A program made the translations under genes and the position numbers. 64,000 nucleotides of DNA from Antedon mediterranea (Eukaryota > Echinodermata > Crinoidea > Comatulida > Antedonidae), in assembly GCF_964355755.1 (NCBI RefSeq), contig NC_092676.1, positions 7,856,288-7,920,287 on the forward strand, given 5' to 3'. Shown in pieces: positions 22,089 to 31,368 of the stretch (positions within the stretch are counted from its first letter, which is position 1; the number at the start of each line of letters is the position of its first letter). The notes under the pieces are model-generated. The model did not search any database, was not told the origin of the DNA, and saw nothing but the letters and a program-made list of their open reading frames with translations.

Positions 22089-25000
22089 TTAATATTTAGA
22101 AATGAGGAAAGATTTGAATGTTTTATTAAATAAAAATTTAGTAGCCGAATGTTTAATTTGAAAAGGAATTTTATTCCAATTCATGGGACCAGTATATCTG
22201 ATTGAATGTTTAAAGGCAGTGAGTCTTGGTTTTGGCAAATGTAGGTCTTGTGAAATACGAGTATTATAATTATGAACTTCGTGATTAAATTTGAAAAGAT
22301 GAGATGAAGGAGATTCAGCTGTCAAAGAGTCATAAATAAATGACATTTGTTGAAAAAGATTGATATCAGCTAATTTAAGAAAATTATGTACGGAAAAAAT
22401 AGGGGAAGTATGAGAAAGACGATTCGAATGGGTAATAAGCCTAATGGCCTTTTTTTGTAAAATAATAAGTCTATCAATAGATGTCTTGTAATTATTAGCC
22501 CAAACAATATTGCAATAATTTAGGTAGGGCAAAATAAGAGAGCAATATAATAAACGCAAAATTGTTAAAGGGATATAGTGAGAAAGCCTATAGATAATTC
22601 CTATATTTTTTTAAACCTTCGAAGCAACCGAATCAATATGATATTTCCATGTTAATTTAGAGTCAAGGAAAACTCCAAGAAACTGGACGGTATCAGTGAG
22701 CGGAATATTAATATTATTTAACAAAATTAAGTTATTTCCAAGAATGAAGGATTTGTTAGGACTGTGAAAAATAATAGCACTGCATTTTTTAAAGTTTACC
22801 GAAAGTTTATTAGCTGAAAAATATTTTAAAACAGACTTAAGTTCGTTGTTAACAACATCAAATAGTGTATTAATGTCACTATGCGAATATAAAATAGTGG
22901 TGTCATCAGCATATAAGAAAGACGAGAGAATGGAGGAATTATAAAAATCATTAATATAAATTATGAATAATAGAGGGCCAAGCAATGACCCTTGTGGAAC
23001 GCCACACGAGATGGATCGGAAATCCGATGTATTATTATTGAATTTTGTGCACTGAGTGCGGTCAAGAAGATAGCTCTTGAATAAATCAAGTGCAATCCCT
23101 CTAACGCCATAGTGAGAAAGCTTAGATAACAAGATGTTGTGGTCAATGGTGTCAAAAGCTTTCGATAAATCAATCAAAATTCCCATGGATAATTTATTTT
23201 CTTCAAAAGCATCTAAAATATAGTTAGTCAGCTCAATAAGTGCCATTGAGGTGGAGTAGCCTTTTCTAAATCCAAACTGATGCTGAAAGAGGACATTATT
23301 CTTTTGAAGAAAGGAATAAGTTCGATCATATATAATGCGTTCAAATAATTTCGAAAAAATAGAGAGAATAGAAATAGGGCGGTAGTTGCTGATTTCAGAG
23401 GTGTTACCGGATTTAAAGACGGGAGTTACAATAGCGCGCTTTAATTTGTCTGGAAAAATACCGCATGAAATCGAAGAATTAAAGATATGACAAAGGGGTT
23501 TGGAAATAAAATATGCAGATTGTTTAATAACAAAAGTATTAAATCCATCCAAACCAGGAGCTTTGTTGTTGCCAAATGAGGAAATAATTTTGAGAATTTC
23601 ATTTTCATCAACTGGGTTTATAAATAGAGACTGCGCAACGGAATTGGGTAAATAGTCAGTAATACTAATATTGCGATCATGTGGAATTTTACTGGCAAGT
23701 GTGGGTCCAATGTCAACAAAAAAGTCATTGAAGCTATTAGCAATACTCTTTGGATCGCTAGTTAAGGTACCATTACAATTAATACGTTTTACATTGTTGC
23801 TTTTGCTGGGAGTAGTTTGAAGTACATTTCTAATTGTAGACCAAGTTTTTTTAATATTGTGTTGATGTTTGGTGAAGAGCTTAAGAAAGTAATCAGATTT
23901 TGAAGAGCGAATTATAGTAATGAGCAAATTACGATATCGTTTAAACATCGTTTCATTCTTAGACGTTGGGTTTTTTAAAAATCTGGAATAAAGTTTTTGC
24001 TTGTGCTTAATCGATTTAAGAATGCTACTTGTAACCCAGGGCTGGATATTTACATTCTTTTTTAATTTGGACTTAAAAGGAAAACAGGTATTATAAATGT
24101 CGTTTAAAGATGTTTCAAATAAGTTGTAAGCTGAATTTGGATCATTATTGGAAATAACATGATCCCATGACGTTAAATAAAGTTTTAATTTAAATTTGTT
24201 AATATTTTCGGGACTGAAATTTCTAGAGGGTGGAAGTTCATGATTATTATATTGTTTATCAATTGGAGTGTAAACAATATTAAACACAGGAAGATGATCG
24301 GTAGCATCGCAGAAGAAAGCTCCACTTAGATTTTCATATCGAAATTCGTTTGTATGAATATGATCTAAGAGGGTTGCCGTTGTATCGGTCATTCTAGTAG
24401 GTCTGTGAATAAGAGGTAGAAATGAGTTGCTAAAAAGAGAATTCATAAACATATTAACACGATTATCATACTGGTATTGGATTAAATCGATATTAAAGTC
24501 TCCGAGTAAGTAAACAGATTTCTTTTCACCATTTAATTTAATTAATATATCATCAAACAAATCAGAAAAATAATTAAAATCAAGACTACCAGCTCTATAA
24601 ATACAACCGATAATAATATTAGATTGTGAGGATTGTTCAATTTCGATAAAGATAGAGTCACAAACAGATTCAGGCATGCTGACATCATGTCGAACTTTAA
24701 ATGAAAGATGTTCGTGGACATATATACCAACACCACCGCCGCGCTTAAGTTCTCTGTTTTTAGAAACAAAAGCGTAATTTGGAATTTGAACAACTGGATT
24801 ATCAGTGTCAAGCCATGTTTCACTACTTGCAATGATATCAAAAGTAAAATTAATGGATTTAAGAAACGTACATATAGAATCAATGTTACGTTGTAAGCTT
24901 CTAGAGTTAAAGTGTATCATTGATAGACAATTGTTTCTATCAATATTTTTAGTGGCATTTATAAAATCATCAGAGTGGTAGTATTTAGAAATAATTTTAT

Positions 25001-25145
25001 TGGTGTAAAATTGATTATCAGGATCTCTTTCAGAATTTAAATTTTCAGCGTTCGAGAAGGGGTTAAATACAATATCATCATGCGTGCCCCTGGAGGGATG
25101 CGTAGGACGAGACGACATAGAACAATTAGACGGAACATTAAACAT
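22089..25145 (-). CDS. LINE ORF2: apurinic endonuclease and reverse transcriptase, one in-frame nonsense codon
   Basis: The frame is open from ATG 25143-25145 to the stop at 22089-22091, about 1018 codons, except for a TAA at 22611-22613. That codon corresponds to a Ser-type position in SKV-x-KNIGIIYRLS, and the frame continues unchanged beyond it. N-terminal endonuclease motifs (about residues 75-290): MIHFNSRSLQRN, SSETWLD, RGGGVGIYV, LLGDFNIDL and ATDHLPVF. Reverse transcriptase (about residues 500-770): APGLDGFN, NYRPISILSIFSKLFE, FGFRKGYSTSMAL, DLSKAFDTIDH, GVPQGSLLGPLLF and the catalytic LYADDT. The downstream segment has the usual CR1-like C-terminal pattern (LPYLNYCNIVWANN). The protein would nick target DNA and prime cDNA synthesis. 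Only the nonsense codon stands between this copy and an intact ORF2, suggesting recent activity. Confidence 0.88.
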
Positions 25146-25749
25146 TGATAAAATAAAAAACTAGCAAATGAAAGAGCAGCCGAGATCGATTCAGGACATG
25201 TTTAGAGACGAGGCAAAAATTCAAAATGCAAAATTAGACAGCAGTAAATATAAAGCAAATAGGTGTACAATTGATCAAGTGAAATCAATATATGCGGACA
25301 GAAAAATCGGTACAAATTATGCAAGTACAGAATTCAATTGAACAAAGAACATACACAGATGCATATACAGTTAAATATTCAAGGAAGAAAACAAGATATG
25401 CAAATATCAAAAGGTGGTACAGATATGCAAATACGGAATTCAATTGAACAAAGACATACACTAATATGCTAATACAGTTAAAATATTCAAGGAAGAAAAA
25501 CAAGATATGCAAATATCAAAAGGTGGTACAGATATGCAAATACGGAATTTAATTGAACACATACACTAATATGCTAATACGGTTTGAATGTTCAAGGACG
25601 TAAACAACAAGAACCGACTAATTTATTCAAGATGCAATGAAATAATAAAATGGCGGTTACAGCAGGCATTAACTATTCACAAAGAAAAAACAAAAAAACA
25701 ACAAAAGAAAACAGTTCTTTTTGTAGTCAGTCTGAGTAATCTTGAGAAA

Positions 25750-26472
25750 TTAACCAAGTTGATCAAGCGATTTTATTAGCGCGGTGATTGTTGTCCCACG
25801 GTTGGTAAAAGTTGCATAAATTCGTCCTCCCGATGACCAGGATCTAGAAACGTTTTGGTGTGTATAAACACGATGCAAAAAGTCACTACGGGTCTTGGTC
25901 AGATCTTCATGTATTGATACACCAGAACCTTTGAGTTTTTTCCTAGACGTGATTATCTTGTTCCTTAGGTTATACGAAACGAGTTTAACTAAGATGGCTC
26001 TAGGTCGATCTGAGTTCTTCCTCCCAACGCGATGAGATCGGTCAATATCGCCAATACAACACTTAATACCAAGCTTGACATTACAAATATCACTCACAAC
26101 GTTATCCGTATTTTCGGCGTCAGACTCCTTCACACCGTATATCCTTAATGAGTTCCGACGGGAGTATTGCTCTAAATCATCGATCAAGGAATCTTGACGT
26201 CTAATTTTAAGTTCAAGTTCAGAAATAACAGTGATGTGAGTCGGAACAGATTTTGTAATGTCCTCTAGTTCACTAATTCTAGTTTCACCCTGGTCTAACC
26301 TATCAAACAAGGGTTTCAATTTAGCTTCCATTTTTTCATTGAAAACTTCATCCAATATCGCTTTCATGGTTGCTCGAAAGGCGGGACCGGTCAGCGCTGT
26401 TGAGATACTGTCTGATATTAGTTTACTCAACTCGGCCGAAGCTAGAACATCAAATACGGCTTTAGAAGGCAT
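25750..26472 (-). CDS. LINE ORF1 protein (coiled-coil, RRM-like RNA-binding)
   Basis: 240 residues. An N-terminal region is followed by a coiled coil (about residues 40-95, with regularly spaced hydrophobics in LKPLFDRLDQGETRISELED and LELKIRRQDSLIDDLEQ). Next comes the ORF1p signature YSRRNSLRIYGVKE, then IDRSHRVGRKNSDRPRAILV, and a C-terminal domain (IHEDLTKTRSDFLHRV). This matches the L1-type/transposase-22-like ORF1 proteins that trimerise and coat LINE RNA. The open frame is complete. It lies about 600 bp upstream of ORF2 on the same strand. Confidence 0.8.
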   Translation of the reverse strand: MPSKAVFDVLASAELSKLISDSISTALTGPAFRATMKAILDEVFNEKMEAKLKPLFDRLDQGETRISELEDITKSVPTHITVISELELKIRRQDSLIDDLEQYSRRNSLRIYGVKESDAENTDNVVSDICNVKLGIKCCIGDIDRSHRVGRKNSDRPRAILVKLVSYNLRNKIITSRKKLKGSGVSIHEDLTKTRSDFLHRVYTHQNVSRSWSSGGRIYATFTNRGTTITALIKSLDQLG

Positions 26473-26500
26473 CCTCTTAGTTCGTCAGTAGACAGTTCAA

Positions 26501-27029
26501 ATAAATCAAATATAAATAAAACTCAAAACTCACGTATCCAATACACATACAAGGTAATGAGGCACTGTTGAATAGTATACAGTAATTGCCACGAGTCAAA
26601 CATGCAAGTTGGCTTACAGCATTGTATGCGGAGCCAAATAACAGACGATGTTACGATGAAACATGTGCGCTTTACAACAAACGTCAGAGTTAATCATCTT
26701 TTTTAGAATCATTTTAATGATAGCAATAAAAGAATATGAAACTAATCCGTAAACTTTACAAAGCTACCAAGACGAAAACTACATAATTGTATTTTGTTTA
26801 CCAGTTAAGGTGCACAGACTGCTAGTACATAACTAAGTATTCTCAGTTATCTGAGTACCTAGACAAATCAAAACCAAATTATATATTGCCAACATAAAGA
26901 AGCAGATCAAATAAGATCAGAATTAATATTGCAGGCCTCTACAACCGTGTTCTGACCATCTTTGCAAAATAAATGTTGAAAAGTTTTAGGCCTATAAGTT
27001 GTGTTTTAACCGTTTATTTTATTCAAGGT
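26501..27029. other. LINE 5' flank or UTR and unassigned sequence
   Basis: No frame or repeat is recognised. Part of this is probably the 5' UTR of the LINE at 20970-26500, but the boundary cannot be placed without a second copy. Confidence 0.35.
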
Positions 27030-27588
27030 CAGGGTAACATTTTATGTCTGATTTGATTAATTACAGTATTAGGCCTATAATTATATTAATTAAAATTATA
27101 ATGAAATAGCATAACTTTAGTGATCAAATAATTTGATTACATGTAAAACCATCGATATCATAGTTTAGACAACTTTGCATTTATTTGGTAACTAATATGC
27201 ATATTAAAATGTTGACCTTTGACCTTATGTCAACTGATGAAATAATGTGATAACCTCTTTTACATTGCGTATGATTGATTAATAGGATGAGAAAATATCA
27301 ATTTTTGTTAAATAGTTTTTATTTCGTTTTATAGGTACGTTCTATAATTGGTCAATATTGACATTTGACTCTTAATCACAAAGGGATTTTTTTTCATAAG
27401 GTGATTGAATAGACACCTATAATCATAAAAATGTAATAAAAGACCAAATTGTGCTTCAATTTGTTATAATACATACATAATACATTGTTGTAATTGGTCA
27501 ATTTTGAACTTTGACCCCTTATATCTCGAAAACGCTTCCTATCCTGATCAATTACCTTCCATATTCGTAATCTGCGGAAAATTCTGGT
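27030..27588 (-). repeat. Inverted, truncated copy of the TAGTCCGG repeat family
   Basis: Reads as the reverse complement of about 18995-19560 and of 46600-47160: it contains AGGTACGTTCTATAATTGGTCAATATTGACATTTGA-type sequence and TTGACCCCTTATATCTCGAA. It stops at ATTCTGGT (27588), where intact copies continue for about 70 bp to the terminus. It could be the other end of the copy that starts at 18943, with the LINE inserted between the two ends. Confidence 0.6.
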
Positions 27589-28370
27589 TAGGTTAAAACT
27601 ATAGAGGGTTTGAATCCACACGTGAATAGTTTTCACGCGGTATAACCGAAAATGATCTCGCTTCGCGCTGCTAGGATAGCTGCTGCAAAAAACTTAAGTT
27701 TTGAATTTGACACTAAAATGTTTTCATGTTAGTCTAACATTGTACTTTCAGACATGTTCGGACGCTACTGCTCTTTACCAGCTAGGCCTACAAAACCAAG
27801 CCCAACTAAGTTAGGTTTTGAAACGTCTACGAGAGACTACTTTCAACGCGATGTACTTAGGTAGTACATTGTTTTTCTCTTTTTATCATAATTAACCTTA
27901 ATAGAATGCACCTTTAAGAAAATAAATGACCTGGTTTAATGTTTTTAAAGTTATACAGTATATAATTATATGCATTCATTTTTTTTTGTCTTTAAATCGG
28001 AAGAAAAAAAGTACAGTAACTCGACCGATCTGCACTGCGAACGTCCATCACAGACGGTGTGTTTTGCAAGTATGACGTCATGAGCTCAGGCATGCATCAT
28101 GAATATTCATGATATATGCACGCCCTCTATAGTTTCTGCCTTAACCTAATAAGACAAAAATAATGCATCCGGTTTATGTTTAATACATTATTAAACCATC
28201 TAGAGCCAACACGATCTTTAGTAGTATTAAATGTGAATATAATGTAAAATCCCGTGCCGCTTTAGGTTCCTTGGACACAATACAGTCAATTCTCTAAAAA
28301 AATTAAGCCTGCTACAATTAAATACTGCGTCTGGACAGGAGATGCACATCATCACAAATACATGAGCCGA
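27589..28370. other. Sequence without recognised features
   Basis: No coding region or repeat is identified; a TGACGTCA palindrome occurs near 28074-28081. Confidence 0.35.
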
Positions 28371-30362
28371 TAAATGATATAAATTATGATGAAATCGATG
28401 CTTTCACCGAAAATAATTTTGAATTCGAACACATCACATGTGAATTTGTATATAAATACTTAAGCAATCTTTCAAAAAACAAAGCCACTGGTCATGATAA
28501 CTTACCACCGGGCATTCTAAAACTGTCTGCCCCGATTATATCCCCAACAATTACAAGAATCATAAATCACTCCTTCACAACATGTAAATTCCCAAATACG
28601 TGGAAAATAGCAAAGGTCACGCCAATTTTTAAGAATGGTGAAAAAACTAACCCTAATAATTATCGTCCCATTTCCGTCCTACCTATACTTTCAAAAAATA
28701 ATTGAACGAGTCGTTTTTAATCAACTTTATGCTTTTTTGAATAATAATAATCTGCTATGTATAAATCAATCAGGTTTTCGACCATCATACTCAACATCTA
28801 CTGCACTTACAAAAGTGACGGAAGACTGGTATAGTGCAATAGACGAGGGTAACCTGGTCGGAATCTGTTTACTAGATTTTAAAAAGGCCTTTGATACGGT
28901 AAACCATAACATACTATTAAGCAAATTGAGACTTTATGGTTTAAGTAAGTATGTTTTAAAATGGTTCGAGAGCTATCTGTCTGAGTGAAAGCAATTCACA
29001 AATGTAAATAATACATTGTCTGACTATACACACATCCAATGTGGAGTGCCTCAGGGGTCAATCGTGGGCCCACTTGCTTTCCTCTTATATATAAATGACC
29101 TATCGAAAGTTGCAAATAAATGTAAAATAAGTATGTATGCTGACGATACTATAATTTATTGTTCTTCAAAAAATGAAAATGAAATATACCAAAGTATAAA
29201 TGAAGAACTTATACAAATCGACGATTGGTTAAAAAATAATAAATTGAGTCTAAATGTCTCTAAATCCGAGTTCATGTTGATCGGATCGACAAACCGATTG
29301 GCAACCACCAAAGAAAAAAATAGATCAGTTAATATAGATAACGATGTTGTACCACGCGTTCGATATTGCAAACATCTCGGTATCATAATAGACGAACATT
29401 TATCATGGAAAAATCAGATTGAATACATTCGAGGTAAAGCTCTAAATGGATTGGGTATGCTTAGACGATGTAGCTATTATTTTCCACAAAACATATTAAA
29501 ACATATTGCAAACTCTATTGTAATACCCTACTATTGCTATTGTAACATAATTTGGGGAAATAATAGTCAAACTCTAATGAAAAGAGTTCAAACTATCCAA
29601 AACAGAACAGCTCGAATCGTGTGTGGTCTAACATGGGACACACCTAGTAGTGAGGCACTAAGGCAAATTAATTGGTCACCTTTATTTTATCAAGATAGAT
29701 ATGAATGTTGTATGGTTATATATAAGGTTTTGACAGATAATGCCCCACCTTACCTAAATAATGTATTTACATTCAATGATATAAATCATAATCTAAGGCA
29801 CAGTGATACACATCTATTCATCCCAAAGCCAAAAACCGATTTTAAAAAACGAAGTCTGTCTTATCGTGGAGCAATATGGAATAGTCTCAATGTTGATACC
29901 CTTCCAAATTCAGTTAAGTTGTTTAAAACGTATCTGAAAAATGCATTGTAAAACATAATGGTATGGTAATCTACGATCTACATCCAACTTTTAAAATGGC
30001 TAAATACTATGTAAAATGTGTGTTTTATCACTATTATTTTAAGGTAAATGAAATCCAAAAGATTTATTATGTATTACAGTTGAATCCCCATGAATTCTAC
30101 ACTTCGATAAGGGTTTCCGTTTACACGGGAAGTACCGGTATGGTGTACCCTAAATAGAGGTGTCAGATGAAGGGGATTCTGCTGTAATTTTGTTTCTTTT
30201 CAATTTCAATTTTGTTCGTTTCTGTTGTATTTATATGGTGTTGATTTTTTTGTTTGTTTTGTAATACAGTATCACGAACTTGTGTAAAAACAATCAATAT
30301 TGATTGAACGAGTTGTACTGCACATCAGTCTCGTGTCTAAATAAAGTTTATATATATATATA
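28370..30362 (+). mobile_element. 5'-truncated LINE with reverse transcriptase, one frameshift and one nonsense codon
   Basis: The frame from about 28374 carries NKATGHDNLPPGILK and NYRPISVLPILSK. It then shifts in the A-run at about 28690-28698 and continues as KIIERVVFNQL, INQSGFRPSYSTSTAL, DFKKAFDTVNH and, after a TGA at 28986-28988, CGVPQGSIVGPLAFLLYIND, MYADDTII, LGIIIDEHLSWKNQI and a complete C-terminal part ending at 29951. The two large pieces (28635-28988 and 29016-29951) are in the same frame, so the TGA is a single-base nonsense. The 3' UTR runs to AATAAA (30339-30344) and a (TA)n tail (30349-30362). Family motifs fit the CR1/L2/Jockey group but differ clearly from the LINEs at 22 kb and 57 kb. 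Confidence 0.82.
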
Positions 30363-30659
30363 CACGGCTGTTGTAAATGTACTGACTGTTCTATGACAAT
30401 TGTAATTGGACCTGGGGAGCCGGGGCGCCCTCTACGCCAATTAGTATAACCAAGGAACACAAACACCTGAGTACGGATACTTCTTTGTCTTTATTCTAAA
30501 TCGGTAAAACTGTAAGCAAACATAATCAATACATAGTGAAATATTAAATTCTCTACAAACAGAGATTATCAACTGTGTACAATCTTCAAATTCTGACAAT
30601 ACAATTTAGCATTAAGCATAAAATTGTACTCTCGCACATAAAATTTATGATAAAATGGC

Positions 30660-30830
30660 ACCTCACACTAGTTAGTCTATACAAGCTTCCATCTTAATGA
30701 TTGCTTCAGTAACATCCCTCTGCACTGGGCGGTAATTTTTCAGCATGTTATGATCCAAGTTTTGCTTTTTGTTATTAAAGGAAGAACGTGAGCAATTTTC
30801 AGTTCTTCTGGCACTATGAAAAAAGACAAT
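30660..30830 (-). pseudogene. Small LINE reverse-transcriptase remnant
   Basis: On the - strand, VPEELKIAHVLPLI is followed after a frame change by KKQNLDHNMLKNYRPV. This is the conserved block just before the RT palm in many invertebrate LINEs. After NYRPV the sequence diverges and ends at a stop (30679-30681). It is only about 150 bp, surrounded by sequence that shows nothing else (30363-31090). Confidence 0.5.
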
Positions 30831-31099
30831 TTGTGAATATCAAGTGCTCAATTTGATATTCCAGCGACAGTAAAACTTATTTGATGAAAAAACCATCTGC
30901 AAACAGATAAAACGTTGCTATGCACAGAGCAATATAGAGCAGCTGCCACATGGGCCCTGCAAGACCATTGCGACTGCAGCCATGTATATGGCCTATATGT
31001 TACTATGATTACAGAATCTATAATTACAAATACTGAAACACAAAATGTCCCGTTGCCATGTGAAATAAAAAAAAACATATTTTAATCAGATCAGATCAG

Positions 31100-31282
31100 T
31101 CATGGCAAAAGGCCAGGTGGCAAAAGCCCGGGTGGCAAAAGACTAGGTGGCAACATACCTACGGTGGTAACAAGCCGGATGAAGAAATGGATCGGGAGGT
31201 AATTGGCCGGGTGGCAATAGGCCGGTGGCAAAAGACCGGGTGGCAAAGGCCGGATGACTATTAGGCCGGGTTGCAAAAGGCA
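31100..31282. repeat. Degenerate 15-bp minisatellite (GGTGGCAAAAGGCCG-like)
   Basis: The units contain GGTGGCAAAAG followed by variable GCCAG, CCCGG, ACTAG, ACCGG and so on. They run about eleven times with drift and indels, immediately 5' of the PARP first coding exon. Possible 5' flank or intron of that gene. Confidence 0.7.
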
Positions 31283-31368
31283 AAGGTAAGCACTCAATTT
31301 TCTTATTTTTCAATCCTTAGGTTATTATTGATACGCAAAATATCAAGTCAAACACCATTAAATTACAG

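Larger units (their letters stand above)
20970..26500 (-). mobile_element. Nearly complete two-ORF LINE retrotransposon
   Basis: The 3' end (lower coordinate) shows a (TTGAG)n tail on the - strand (ACTCAACTCAACTCAACTCAAC at 20972-20993), preceded by an AATAAA-like motif. ORF2 is 22089-25145 and ORF1 is 25750-26472. The 3' UTR contains a duplicated segment with period about 290 bp (GAAACGATAAAGATGAGGAA at about 21171 and 21463), plus TA/CA-rich microsatellites. The ORF1-ORF2 spacer (25146-25749) contains about three tandem units of roughly 110 bp (about 25305-25600) marked by GGTACAGATATGCAAATACG. A two-ORF layout with an AP-type endonuclease and a microsatellite tail fits the CR1/L2/Jockey group. 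The exact 5' end is not resolved. Confidence 0.85.
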
